From Toxorhynchites rutilus septentrionalis (lineage: Eukaryota; Arthropoda; Insecta; Diptera; Culicidae), in NCBI RefSeq assembly GCF_029784135.1, contig NC_073744.1, forward strand, positions 108,233,766 through 108,297,765: 64,000 bases of DNA, read 5' to 3'. Below the pieces are notes generated by a model, which searched no databases, was not told the origin of the DNA, and saw only the letters and a list, made by a program, of their open reading frames with translations. The first letter of the stretch is position 1, and each line of letters opens with the position of its first letter. Positions 30,907 to 41,640 of the stretch are shown here, piece after piece. Position numbers and translations under genes: made by a program.

Positions 30907-31257
30907 GATATATCTACGCATCTATCATAATGAATAACATTTCATTTTTCTTGAGATAAATAATTGCATTGTCCAAATGCACTATGTGCTCATTTTTGAT
31001 TGGTCCATTTTGTGCTCCTCAAATCGTACCGACCAAAACGGGCAACCAGAGCAGCAGCGAAATAGAATGAAGCACGATTGGAAAGGAAAAAGAAAAAAAT
31101 GAACGAAACATTGGTCGCAGTCTCACACATGCGTAATTCTCGAGCCAGCCAGTCAGCTTAAAAATCCCCGCTCCGCTGCCGTAACGATCATTCTCATTCA
31201 AACCGTACACCACATCGGTTCGCATCACAACACATCAACAAACCAACCCAAGCAGCC

Positions 31258-31316
31258 ATGTCTGGATATGGTAAAGGAGGAAAAGTGAAGGGAAAGTTCA
31301 CTTTTCCTCCTTTACC
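31258..31316 (+). pseudogene. H2A: Histone H2A start codon region turned into a palindrome
   Basis: ATGTCTGGATAT is followed by codons for the KGGKVKG tail. The 20 bases from 31270 are then repeated inverted at 31297-31316 after a 7-base loop, and the rest of H2A is missing. Confidence 0.7.
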
Positions 31317-31528
31317 GGTTCGGTGGACATCAAGACAACAGGCAGTTGCAGCGAGTGGCAAACGCAATCGCAAAACGGCATCAGGTAGCAGAAGAAAAAA
31401 GTTTGTTCTTTATACAAACTGCTTTGGTGGCAAATTCAGAACAAGGCGGCATCGAGGGCGTTCGAAATGGTTTTTTTTCAAAACCACGAGTACTAAGTTT
31501 TCTAAATTGGAACCATTCCATAAAACAC

Positions 31529-31544
31529 GGCGCTTTTCAGGGCC
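31529..31544 (+). promoter_or_regulatory. Histone 3' stem-loop (GGCGCTTTTCAGGGCC)
   Basis: Same variant as 3351; loop intact. Confidence 0.55.
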
Positions 31545-32014
31545 ATTAAACTTTTCAAAAAAGAGTTTACGAAATACAGTTCAATGTATCCTAAAATTTT
31601 ATCCAAAACAATAATAAAACACAAATTGATTTTTTCACAATTTGTTTGCCAGGATATGATGAGTATGAGAATTTGGCAGTTGTGCTGAGCTTATTGATGG
31701 TTGGGGACTTTCTCGATTATTAAATTTTCACCAATTCTTAAATTGCTTCCAGATTGAAAGTACAGTAATTTACATTTAGTTCGACATTTAGCTAATTGGA
31801 CGGACCTGTAATGCGACATATTTAGTTGGACATTTTTGTTCCGGGTCTTAATTATGACCCAACATGTCCCAAGCTGGATGGGGAGAAATCTTCCAACTTT
31901 GAATCTTGTGGCGAGTGGCAAACGCAATCGCTAAACAGGAAGGTTTAGCCGAACAAGATGTGGATATTGAGTGATAACAAAACAATAAACTCTTTACATT
32001 GAAGATAATTTTGT

Positions 32015-32030
32015 GATCCTGAAAAGGACC
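32015..32030 (-). promoter_or_regulatory. Histone 3' stem-loop, opposite strand
   Basis: GGTCCTTTTCAGGATC on the minus strand, equivalent to 3942. Confidence 0.55.
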
Positions 32031-32191
32031 CTTTTTAGCCTGCATGTGAATCCAACGAGCGAACAAATCGTAATGAATGTATTTTTTTTGCCATCGCTGC
32101 CTTTTAACGCTCATTCGTTCGTCTCGTTGGACTCGCCCCTTTGGCTGAGTCTGCCGATTTGTCTCTATCCTGTGAGCGTGTACCGCTAGAG

Positions 32192-32198
32192 TATAAAA
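32192..32198 (+). promoter_or_regulatory. TATA box, H2A (B-type) promoter
   Basis: TATAAAA in GAGTATAAAACGCGCGG with TCATTTTC about 30 bases on, the uninterrupted version of the promoter at 5060. Confidence 0.65.
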
Positions 32199-32314
32199 CG
32201 CGCGGATCCCAAAAAAATATCTCATTTTCTTTCAAACCGTAAACCAGTGTGGTTGTACGGCATCGTTTAACATCGCATCGCATCACATCATAAAAAGAAA
32301 ACAAGCAGCAACGT

Positions 32315-32590
32315 GGACGTAACAAAGGAGGACAAGTTAAGGGAAAGGCAAAGTCTTACTCGAACCGTGCAGGTCTCCAGTTCCCTGTTGGTCGCATTCA
32401 TTGGTTGCTCCGCAAGGGTAACTAGGCCGGACGGATTGGTGCCGGAGCACCAGTATACCTAACAGCGATTATAGAGTTTCGACCGTCGGAGTGCTCGAGT
32501 TGGCTTGCAAAGCTGCTCACGACAATCAGAAAACATGCATCAAGAACAGAGCAGCTTCGGTTCGGCGCTCATCAAGGCAACAACTAGTTT
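32315..32590 (+). pseudogene. H2A: Histone H2A pseudogene (B-type)
   Basis: [36 protein letters not shown] without the TGA of the 5205 copy, then the shared TAG and AGRIGAGAPVYLTAIIEF. The same +1 shift leads to LELACKAAHDNQKT. It is the best-preserved H2A core here. Confidence 0.85.
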
Positions 32591-32692
32591 CAGGTAGTGG
32601 CAAATGCAATCGAAAAACGACAGCAGGTAGAAGAAGGTAAAAGTTTATTTATACAGACTGCTTTGGTGGCAAAACCAGCCACCGTAAAACAC

Positions 32693-32708
32693 GGCGCTTT
32701 TCAGGGCC
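32693..32708 (+). promoter_or_regulatory. Histone 3' stem-loop
   Basis: GGCGCTTTTCAGGGCC within GTAAAACACGG..CATTAAACC, an A-type 3' end placed after the B-type H2A. Confidence 0.5.
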
Positions 32709-33039
32709 ATTAAACCATTCAAAGAAGAGTTATCAAAAGTTTTTCACAATACCGATGCATTCTAAATTCTTGACATATAATATAAACTGTTTTTTTGTTT
32801 ATGCTTGTTCGTACCAGTGTTATTGGTGTTAAAATTTAAAATTTGGAATTAAAAGTGGCTTCAAATTACAACACATTGTATGCAGGAGGCATTAACGAAT
32901 TTTCTCGGTAGCAAGAACTGCTTTCTTTAGTTGATAACTGATGTTGAAAATTGACTGACGTTACATCTGCATTGTATAGAGAAATAACTAAGGAGCAACA
33001 CGATGAGCTATGTATTTCCTGCTGCTCTGTTCTTTTTTT
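32709..33039. other. Unassigned spacer
   Basis: About 330 AT-rich bases without a frame or clear repeat match. Confidence 0.35.
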
Positions 33040-33610
33040 TGTTATTAAATTCGTTTATTTTTACAGGCTCAGTTACATAAGTTTAAAGGAGCCGAATTCT
33101 TAATTATATTTTTATTACTATACATAAACATTTTCTAAATCTAAGGTAAGTAAGGTAGAAAACCGATTACTCGCGGTCTACTCGAGTTTAGTAGGGTGAC
33201 ATATTTGTTCAGGAAAAGGATGGGATATAAGGAAATTGTTACAATAATGATAATCTCACACACTCAATTCTTAAATCTATTCGTATATCTATTGTGTATT
33301 TACATTTCAACTTATTCTACTGTTTGTAGCAAGGGGACCAATTGCACGCAAAGGATGTAAGGATATAAGCATAATCACACACGAACATCGATATCTTTAA
33401 GGAAAATATAGATTTGGGACAAATCAAGGATTACATCAAGGTCTAACCGAGCCAACACATCTCTCACCGGCACATTGGGCTGTCTTCCTCTAGCCCTGAG
33501 GGAGTTTTCTAAATTCGATCTGGCGACAAGATACAACTCGCACGACCAAACAACGTGCTCGATGTCGTGGTAACCGTGGCCACAAACACAAAGATTGCTG
33601 TCGGCAAGAG
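33040..33610 (-). mobile_element. I-type LINE 3' tail, 5'-truncated
   Basis: On the minus strand the last ~50 codons of an RNase H-bearing ORF (CGHGYHDIEHVVWSC, RQPNVPVRDVLARLD) and a 3' UTR end in a poly(A) seen as T-rich sequence at 33038-33060. Same family as 49879-50399. Confidence 0.6.
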
Positions 33611-33634
33611 AAAACGCAAAAACACAACACCAAA

Positions 33635-33650
33635 AGTTCTTTTCAGAACC
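33635..33650 (+). promoter_or_regulatory. Histone 3' stem-loop (AGTTCTTTTCAGAACC)
   Basis: Equivalent of the perfect signal at 5672 with the first stem base changed. Confidence 0.5.
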
Positions 33651-33835
33651 CCCAACATGTTCATAAAGAGTAAACAGTAAACTAATCCATTTTTCAGGTA
33701 GATAGGTAGGAATTCACGTAGAAGAAGAAAATAAAACAATATATTTAAAATATATATTTAGCAAAAGCTGTCCCCTTTGTATAGTCCTACGTCACTCCGG
33801 TTATGTCACCGACATTACCCACCGTCTTTTTTTTT

Positions 33836-34685
33836 TCAATCAAGTACTATTAACAGGTGGTTATCGAGTTAGTATTAACCTAAAGTGACCAGATGGTCAG
33901 AGCTCTAACGCGGGACACATAAAACAAAACGTTATGTATATACGTCATCTGAGCATAAACCATAGTTCAGCGAGTCTAAACTGATCAGTATTATTTCTTT
34001 CTGAGTATCGGCACTCAGTTGTGATTTTTCGGTGGTTTAGATTTTATTTACGCCCGAAAATCACTCACTCAATCAGAGCATTTACGGCTGACAAGCACGA
34101 TTCAAATTCTACAATTTTCTTCAAATTACCGAATGGAATGCTCGAAAATTTCTATTCATTTTTCATCGATTTTAGTGTTAACGTATGCTTTCAAAAAATG
34201 GAGTAATTTCGGATAGATGATAGACCAGATGTCCCGCGTAACGCGGGACGTCTGGTCAGTTTATATTAACCATACTTTTCCTTGATACTGGGCTTCCAGT
34301 ATCAAGGAAAATGTGGAAATATCTAATCGTTACTGAAAATAATCTGCCAGTTCCTCTGGGAATTTAAAAATACATTCATGTGAAAGAGTTTATTTGAATG
34401 CTATCCATGTAACACTGTGACCAAATACATTTTATTTGGTAAATTGTCAATCAATCGCAATTAACAGGATAGCTTCTGAAGATTATTCTTCCCCATCAGT
34501 AGGATATTTCCGTATCCAATATTGTATGCGCCCGCAATCGATTATTGCTCAGTCGCCGAAAGTTCCGAGCTCAGAGAGTTCATTCCCCTCTAGTTTGCCT
34601 TCCAAATTGCCATCCACACCTTCTCTCGATTCAATCACATACAAAAAGCATACTTAAGCGATATTCTGGTGGTGAGACACATCAT
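33836..34685 (+). mobile_element. HTE-T interior fragment, split by a hAT MITE
   Basis: Tandem-unit sequence (CAATCAAGTACTATTAACAG) runs to 33880 and resumes at 34272. It continues with the variant tail GCCGAAAGTTCCGAGCTCAG also present at 13000, 19490 and 63980. No HTE ends. Confidence 0.55.
33881..34263. mobile_element. 383-bp hAT-like MITE with 8-bp target duplication
   Basis: TATTAACC is duplicated at 33873-33880 and 34264-34271. Terminal repeats TAAAGTGACCAGA and TAAACTGACCAGA (inverted). A subterminal palindrome GTCCCGCG-TAA-CGCGGGAC lies near 34231-34249. The interior is non-coding. The eight-base duplication and short ends fit hAT. Confidence 0.75.
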
Positions 34686-34822
34686 TCCACACCGACCGTC
34701 GACAGAGACGGACGTGTTTGGAGCTCTATTTACTACCTGTTTTTTAAAAGTTATTTATTTCTCTTTTCAGATTGTCTACCTGCGATTCATCAACCACCTG
34801 TCTGCCCTTGAGGACTGCGATA

Positions 34823-35965
34823 ATGGGGAAAACACGGTCAACCGACCCAGGCATACCACATGGAACCAACAAACGACATCGATCGGATACCGGCAAGGAG
34901 CCAATATTAGAAAGAAACCGCTATGCTTTATTGGATGGCCACACTGGAGACGAACCAGTCAATGTTGATAAAAAGGTGAAGGTACCGCCTTATTTCACTA
35001 CATCAAAGGACATCGGTACTTTGAGATCCGAGCTACTGGCGCAGAAATTGCAGCCGGTGTTCAAAATGTGCAGCATAGGGATTAAGGTTACCTGTCCCAA
35101 TTTGGAACAATACAAGATCGTTGGATCGTACCTGAAAAAGAACAATCATGAGTTTTACACTCATGATATACCTTCTGAAAAACCTTTTAAGGTTGTACTA
35201 CGAGGTATTCCTGCCATTTAAACAGAGGACATCAAAAAGGAACTAGAGCAATCCCATAGTCTACAACCGCTGGCTGTACATCGGATGACAAGACACAAAT
35301 CACAAGACAATGGCTTTTCCAATGTTTTGTATCTGATCCACATTAAAAAAGGATCGACCAACATCACGCGTCTGAGGGAAATCAAGACCATTTTTAACAT
35401 CACGGTACAATGGGACCGATACAATCGGGACGTCACTCAATGTACTAATTGTCTTGGTTTCGGTCATGGAACAAAAAATTGCCACATGAAAACTCGTTGT
35501 GGAAAGTGTGCTGCTGACCATCCAACAAGCGCTTGTAGCCTTCCAGAGGAAGAATCTCGCAAGTGTGTCAACTGTGGCGAAAATCACCAAGCCACTAGCC
35601 GTAGCTGTACAAAACGTACGGATTTCAAACGCATCCGGAAGCAAGCTACTGATAAAACACAGAATAGGAAGAAGGTTCCAGAACTTACTGACAAAGAGTT
35701 CCCTCCAATGGTTTCTCGCACGATTCCTGTTCTTCCTCCTCTTCCACTTCCTACAGGTCGCCCCCAAACGGCCTCTTCTAGCGAAAAGCCAAAAAAGGAG
35801 CAACCGAGCTATAGTAAGGTTGCAGCTATTGGTTTACCACCTACACCAAAACCTTCACCTCATTCCTCTTCTACTGAGGAGCTTTATAGCATGCAGGAAC
35901 TTGCAACCCTGTTTCTTGAACTAGATCGACAGACTAGAAGTTGTCGCAACCAACAGGAACAAGAG
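34823..35965 (+). pseudogene. Jockey ORF1 (gag-like nucleocapsid) with nonsense codon
   Basis: Start chosen at MGKTRSTDPGIPHG (34823). TAA at 35219-35221 interrupts an otherwise continuous frame (GIPAI stop TEDIKKEL). Downstream are three zinc knuckles: CTNCLGFGHGTKNC, CGKCAADHPTSAC and CVNCGENHQATSRSC. A proline-rich linker follows. Such proteins bind LINE RNA and form the RNP. The C-terminus runs into a SINE. Confidence 0.8.
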
Positions 35966-36147
35966 ACGGCGCCAGTGGTTGTATGGTTAGCGTAACAGCC
36001 TCACAATCCGATCGGCCTGGGTTCAATCCCAGCTGGCGTCGTTGGGATTTTCTGAGGCGAAAAATCTCTGGTTACGTCTTCCTTCGGAGCGGAAGTAAAA
36101 GAAGTTGGCCCGGCTCATGAGTTGTTGAGTCTGATAGGTAGGAACAA
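35965..36147 (+). mobile_element. tRNA-type SINE (family 2), 3'-truncated, in Jockey
   Basis: Matches 6225-6412 including the A- and B-box region but lacks the last ~100 bases and A-tail. GGAACAAG occurs at 35956-35963 and 36141-36148. Since GGAACAGG is internal to the SINE, the right joint looks like microhomology repair with loss of ORF2 sequence. Confidence 0.65.
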
Positions 36148-37752
36148 GGTTATCCAGGCCAGAATGATTGGTCTCCGTAACAAAAAATTCGCAAAAGATA
36201 TTAGTAAACTTCCGAACAACTCCAAGCTATTTTGGAGGCTTGCTAAAATCCTCAAGACCAAGTCTAATCCTATTCCTGCTCTTCTTCAACCTGATAATTC
36301 AGAACGATTGATAACACCTGCCGAAAAGGCTAATGCAATTGGCAACCATTTCGCTAGTTCACACAATCTTGGCCAGAACATTACAAGTCCATTTGAAGCT
36401 TCGGTGAATGATACTGTAAGGGCTATTGGCAATATCCATTCTGCACCCCAAGAGAATGAAATCATCTCGACTGAAGAGGTTACCTCGGTTATACGCTCGT
36501 TGAAGAATATGAAGGCCCCGGCTTCGATAGTATATTTAACATTGAGTTGAAACATCTTAGTAACAACTTATATGAAATTATGACTTCTGTCTTCAACAGA
36601 TGTCTATCACTTGGCTACTTCCCCTCGAGTTGGAAGTTGGCAAAAGTGATTCCGATACTAAAACCCGGAAAAGATCCTTCTTCTTCAAAGAGCTATCGAC
36701 CAATTAGCCTTCTCCCAGCATTTTCGAAAGTATTCGAAAAAATTATATTAACGCGCATTCTTGCTTTTGCAGACGAGCACAATATATTTTTGGATGAGCA
36801 GTTTGGATTCCGAAAAGGCCACTCTACCATTCACCAGCTTCGTAGAGTATACAATATAATCAGACGAAACAAGTCAGTTTCAAAATCATCTGCCATGGCA
36901 CTTCTTGATGTTGAAAAAGCATTTGATAATGTTTGACATAATGGTCACATTTACAAGCTTCAGAACTTTGGTTTTCCTACATACTTGATAAGAATTATCA
37001 AAAATTATCTTTCTGATAGAGCGTCCAATGTTTCTATAAACAATATTTCATCAGAGAAATTCATTGTGAATGCAGGTGTTCCTCAAGGATCCATCTTGGG
37101 ACCAATTCTTTTCAATATCTACACTTCAGATATTCCCGCACTCCCATCTGATGGGAAACTGTCACTATTTGCAGATGACACTGCTATCATTTACAAGGGC
37201 AGAAGTATCACAGAACTAAGATCTAAACTTCAAAGAGGGTTAGATGCTTTGTCTGGATATTTCAATAATTGGAAAATATGCATAAATGCAGCAAAGACAC
37301 AAGTCATATTGTTTCCCCACAAGAACACTCCAAAGCTTGTTCCTCCTCAAAATACAACAGTCAGTCTTAATGGCAATAGTATTGAATGGTCTTCAGAAGT
37401 AGTGTATCTGGGTCTAACTTTCGATCGAAAGCTTACCTTCAGAGCACACATTGACAAAACAGACACAAGATGCAACATTTTAATCAGGTCGTTGTATCCC
37501 CTGATCAATAGATACTCTCGATTATCTCTAACGAATAAACTTGCAGTATACAAACAAATAATATTTCCAGTTATCGCATATGCGATGCCCATTTGGGAGG
37601 GCTGTGCTCCGACTCACAAATTAAAACTTCAACGCATACAAAACAAAATTCTTCGTATGATTCTAAACTCTCCACCCAGAAAGCGAAATTCGGAGATACA
37701 TCAGCTGGCCGGGATTAAAACCTTGGATGAAATTATCAATAGTAATTTATGA
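36148..37752 (+). pseudogene. Jockey ORF2, reverse transcriptase part
   Basis: Enters at VIQARMIGLRNKKFAKDISKLPNN. A one-base loss near 36520 breaks KAPGFD. The frame then gives YRPISLLPAFSKVFEKII and LLDVEKAFDNV, a TGA for tryptophan (36934), GVPQGSILGP, the catalytic LFADD (about 37162-37185), LGLTFDRKLTF and the thumb. TGA at 37750 replaces an arginine. No endonuclease. Dead. Confidence 0.85.
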
Positions 37753-38640
37753 AATTTGAACAGAGTTGCGCTCTCTCAATACACGGAATAATACAAAATC
37801 TGTATGATTATGCTACCTGACTTTCTCGTCGTTACCTTTCAAGGTAACGGCTTTGGATTAGGGTAGATATATTTATTTCCAGTTAGATAAGTAGTTTAAG
37901 TTGGGACAATGTAAATAATTTGGGGAGGGTATCTTATAAGTTAGATTTAGGTATAAAAAAAAGACGTAACAAAAAAACTAGAACAGTTTGGGCATGATTT
38001 TACAATAGGAATATGAAACAATCGGATAATGTGTATGATGAAAATCATTACAGAACTTGACATTGCAACTTAAAGATGTAGAACCCTAGGTTGATCACTT
38101 GAAATGTAGTATTATATTATAATGTAAACCAAATTAAGTAATAAAAAGAATTTAAGTGAAAAAACAGGAAGTGGGTTATATCTATGGTATAACCGCAAGG
38201 GCGACGTAGGACTATCGTTGATTTAGAGATCATTTGTTTGAAGTTGAATCTAAATCCATCCTGAATGAATGAATAAATAAATATTTGGGTGACTTCAAAA
38301 ACGAGAGTGTTACGTTGGAGACTCAAGGTTTTATGCATCCAATATTGGATACAAAAAACCTTGTTCTGAAGAATAATCTTCAGAAGCTTTCCTGCTAACT
38401 GCACTTGATTGACAAATCACAAAACCAAATGTATGTGGTAGCAGTATTATATGGATAGAAAAAATTAAAATAAACTCGCTTGAATGTAATTCTCAATTCC
38501 AAGGGGAACTGGCAGATTATTTTTCAGCAACGATCATTTCTTTCCAGGTTTCCTCTCGATTACCAGCAAACGAAAAGAGTTGCGCGCGTGTATGTGTGTG
38601 TGTGGCGGCTGCTTCTATGTCTTCCCGAGGAACCGTATTT

Positions 38641-38680
38641 CGATGCTGATACTCTCTTGGTCACGAGAGTATCAGCATCG
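38641..38680. repeat. Perfect 16-bp inverted repeat
   Basis: CGATGCTGATACTCTC, eight-base loop, GAGAGTATCAGCATCG. Not found in the other HTE-T copies. Confidence 0.85.
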
Positions 38681-38810
38681 GCTTTTCTGCGCTCCCTCAC
38701 AGTTAAAACAAACTGATTGCATTTCAGGTCAGGTCAGGCCAGGTAATGAATCCCTCGATCCCTCGCCGTTCAGCTCGTTCAGTAACGATGTTGTCTTGTC
38801 GATGTCCTCA

Positions 38811-38967
38811 GGCGTCGTGCACAAATTACGTAACGCTAAAAATCCGAATTTTGAACCGCCTCTCCCCCCCCCTTTCGTAACGCAATTTCCTATCTCTAAT
38901 AAGCAGAAAGTAACGCAACATCTACCCCCTCCCCCCTTATCGCGTTACGTAATTTGTGCACGATGCC
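38811..38967. mobile_element. 157-bp MITE, TIR GGCRTCGTGCACAAATTACG
   Basis: Near-perfect 25-base inverted ends, interior C-rich (CTCCCCCCCC). TCA on both sides (38808-38810, 38968-38970) may be a 3-bp target duplication. Confidence 0.6.
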
Positions 38968-39492
38968 TCACGAAAAATGAATCGGTTTCACCACCAGAAT
39001 ATCATTTCAGTATGCTTTTCGTGCGTGATTGAATCGAGAGAAGGTGTGGTTTACGATGGCAATTTGGAAGGCAAACTAGAGGAGAATGAACTCTCTGAGT
39101 ATGAAAATTTCGGCGACTGAGCAATAATCGATTGAAAATTATATAATTTTCGCGATACGAAACATTTTCCGTTTTTCATGTTATGCATCCAATATTGGAT
39201 ACGAAAATATCCTACTGATGGGAAAGAATAATCTTCAGAAGCTTTCCAGCTAATTACACTTGATTGAAAAATTACGAAATCAAATGTATTTGGTCGCTGT
39301 GTTCGCCATATAATTAGAAAACATTAAAATAAACTCTTTCGCATGGATGTATTCTTCAATTCCCAGGGAACTGGCAGATTATTTTTCAGCAACGATTAGA
39401 TCTTTCCGGAATTTTCTCGATGCTGTATGGCATCCAAACGAAAATTCTCGTTTCAGTTTGGCCTGCAAAAAACTTTTCTAAACTCTAATCCA

Positions 39493-39900
39493 TCAAATTT
39501 GGAGCCCTGAAAAGGGCCGATGATTATATGCTAAGCTAATATAGCACCCTCTCCTTGGATTCGATGGGCCAGCTGAATGTCCTTGGGCATGATGTGACGC
39601 GTTTTGCGTGGATAGCACACAAATTTGTATCTTCGAATAAGCCTCCTGCAGCGTCATAACCGCGGAACTTTGGAAGCGCAAGTCGGTTTTGAAGTCCTGA
39701 GCAATTCCACGATCCAAAAGCTGCAAAGGTAGCTTGCGGATCAGCAATTCGGTCGACTTCCGATAGCGATGAATTTCACGCAAAGTTCCCGGTCGATAGC
39801 GATGTGGCTTCTTCACCTATCCTGCGGCTGGTGCGCTTATCCGAGCTGCTTTCGTGTGCCTTACCACTGAAAGACTAACTAGCTATCTGCTTGGTCCCAA
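39493..39900 (-). pseudogene. H3: Histone H3 pseudogene (copy a)
   Basis: The minus-strand frame from ~39816 reads [50 protein letters not shown]: the H3 alphaN-alpha1-alpha2 region. After LQEA about nine codons are missing and a frameshift begins, yet the shifted frame still spells the [15 protein letters not shown] end. The N-terminal tail survives only in pieces. A stem-loop (39503) and TATA (39963) flank it. Confidence 0.85.
39503..39518 (-). promoter_or_regulatory. Histone 3' stem-loop of H3 copy a
   Basis: GGCCCTTTTCAGGGCT on the minus strand; five Watson-Crick pairs plus a terminal G.T. Confidence 0.65.
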
Positions 39901-39962
39901 ACAAACGAGTCGTCACGGTGCGAGAGTAGAGTAAGAAATGAACGAAAGCAAAGGAAGCGTCA

Positions 39963-39971
39963 TTTTATAAA
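39963..39971 (-). promoter_or_regulatory. TATA-like box of H3 copy a
   Basis: TTTATAAAA-type sequence (minus strand) about 125 bases before the H3 coding remnant, matching copies b and c. Confidence 0.5.
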
Positions 39972-40057
39972 CCATAAATGTATAGAATCTAAACCCCACC
40001 CTTATTATATTCGTTGCTTACCCTGAGAGAGAAACGAATAACATCGAAGTAAGTATA

Positions 40058-40282
40058 CAGTAATGTATTTGAATCCGGACACTTTACGTTACATTTAATA
40101 CCATACCGCAGCCACAACATTTTCTGCATGTTGAATTAATGCGATTGATAAGTAACTATCAAGAAACTATCAGTAACTATATTAGCAACTATTAATCGCA
40201 TAAATTCAACATGAAAAAAATGTTATGGCTGTGGTATGATATTGAATGTAATGCAAAGTGTCCGGATTCAAAAGCATTACTG
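40058..40282. mobile_element. 225-bp fold-back MITE with TA target
   Basis: Arms of ~90 bases, starting CAGTAATGTATTTGAATCCG, are inverted around a short centre; TA at 40056-40057 and 40283-40284. Tc1/mariner-type target. Non-coding. Confidence 0.75.
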
Positions 40283-40758
40283 TAAAAAAGAGTTAACTCG
40301 ACTGAAATTTTTTCGGTTCGACCTGCAAAAACGAAATTAAGAGCCCCCGCCGACTGCAGACTGACTTGTCGACCGATAGTTCGGTCGGCTTCTTAATCAG
40401 TACGGAGAAAAAAGTCTGTAGTGTACAGCATAATGCATAGACATAAGTATGAGCTTCCCCATCTCACATTCCAATAAGATTAATGGGTTTCCAAGTGGGC
40501 GCGCTACATACGGATACGAATGATTTCAATAACCTGTTTTCGAAGCTATCATTAAGCTATTGAAACAATTTTTCGACTCAATAAATAGCAATCATATAAC
40601 TCTTGGACATTTTATCTTTTGTATGAAATGATTATCATACTGTTCCGTTGATCCGAAGCAGAATGAATCACGCTTAAAGAAGGAATGGATTTTTTCTTGG
40701 AATTTAGTCAGCAGAAATAATGCCCTTTCCCAACAATTAAAAACAACAAACGGTAAAC
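40283..40758. other. Decayed HTE-T-like sequence and unassigned DNA
   Basis: 40530-40660 resembles the HTE-T 5' segment (CTATTGAAACAATTTTT, TGGACATTTTATCTTTTGTATG) in decayed form. The rest matches nothing seen. Confidence 0.4.
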
Positions 40759-40955
40759 AGTTTCATCAAAGTGATTTCTTCGATATGGGGATATATTCAC
40801 TACATCATGTCATATATTTCATATTTTTCATTATGAAATCCATATCCATGGCACCTATCGGTATCGAATTATCATCGACACCACGATTTTCGCTAAATGC
40901 TCCTTTCAGTTCGGCCTGTAAAAAACTTTTCTGAACTCTAATCCATCAAATTTGG

Positions 40956-40971
40956 AGCCCTGAAAAGGGCC
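40956..40971 (-). promoter_or_regulatory. Histone 3' stem-loop of H3 copy b
   Basis: GGCCCTTTTCAGGGCT on the minus strand. Confidence 0.65.
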
Positions 40972-40984
40972 GTTGATTATATGC

Positions 40985-41370
40985 TAAGCTAATATAGCAC
41001 GCTCTCCTCGGATACGATGGTCCAGCTGGATGTCCTTGGGCATGATGTGACGCGTTTTGCATGGATAGCACACACATTGGTATCTTCTAATAAGCCTCCT
41101 GCAGCGTCATAACCGCGGAACTTTGGAAGCGCAAGTCGGTTTTGAAGTCCTGAGCAATTCCACGAACCAAATGCTGCAAAGGTAGCTTGCGGATCAGCAA
41201 TTCGGTCGACTTCTGATAGCGACGAATTTCATGCGAAGTTCCCGGTCGATAGCGATGTGGCTTCTTCACGCTTCCTGCGGCTGATGCGCTTATCCGAGCT
41301 GCTTTCGTGGTGCCTTACCACCGAAAGATTAACGAGCTGTCTGCTTAGTCCCGATGAAACGAGTCCTCAC
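40985..41370 (-). pseudogene. H3: Histone H3 pseudogene (copy b)
   Basis: [40 protein letters not shown] and [19 protein letters not shown], then TAA and the same internal deletion as copy a. IRRYQKS is closer to real H3 than copy a. The N-terminal tail is fragmentary. Confidence 0.85.
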
Positions 41371-41401
41371 GGTGCGAGAGTAGAGTAAGAATTGAACGAA
41401 A

Positions 41402-41602
41402 TGGTAATGGTATTGTATTATAGAGACTTTAAACTTTTTCAGTTCATTCGTCTCTAGCCTTGAGAAAGGCCCTTTGAAAACACTACTCTATTTTACTCCA
41501 GCGCTACCACCTCCGCCCTCTTGCCTTGAGAAAGGCACTCGATCCCTCGCCGTCCAGCCCGTCCAGCAACGATGTTATCCAGTCGGTGTCCACACAAAGA
41601 AT
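41402..41602 (-). mobile_element. 201-bp retroposon with 13-bp target duplication
   Basis: GAATTGAACGAAA at 41389-41401 and 41603-41615. On the minus strand it starts ATTCTTTGTGTGGACACC and ends with the shared GAATGAACTGAAAAAGTTTA end plus an ATACAATACC tail. Same length and structure as 58895-59095. A clear tRNA head is not visible. Confidence 0.75.
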
Positions 41603-41630
41603 GAATTGAACGAAAGCAAGGGAAGTGTCA

Positions 41631-41640
41631 TTTTATAAAA
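41631..41640 (-). promoter_or_regulatory. TATA box of H3 copy b
   Basis: TTTTATAAAA, minus strand. The 201-bp retroposon now separates it from the coding remnant. Confidence 0.55.

Larger units (their letters stand above)
30907..33825 (+). mobile_element. HTE-H2A copy 3, 5'-truncated
   Basis: Joins HTE-T at TATATCTACGCATC. Contains an A-type H2A start (31258), stem-loop (31529), linker, opposite stem-loop (32015), TATA (32192), B-type H2A (32315), stem-loops (32693, 33635) and the 3' end TAGTCCTACGTCACTCCGG with hairpin, ending CCACCGTC before T9. An I-type LINE tail (33040-33610) interrupts the distal part. Confidence 0.7.
34690..38164 (+). mobile_element. Jockey-type LINE, broken
   Basis: 5' UTR, ORF1 (34823), a SINE fragment at the ORF1/ORF2 boundary, RT domain of ORF2 to 37752 and ~400 bases of 3' UTR. 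The whole endonuclease domain is missing. HTE-T copy 5 begins in the terminal A-run at 38160-38164. Confidence 0.8.
38165..39443 (-). mobile_element. HTE-T copy 5, 5'-truncated at an H3 segment
   Basis: 3' end CAGGAAGTGGGTTATATC at 38165 after an A-run, hairpin, core, one tandem unit, TG-rich tract (38587-38604), then variant HTE-T DNA. It holds a 16-bp hairpin (38641) and a MITE (38811). It stops near 39443 where H3-derived sequence begins. Confidence 0.65.
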
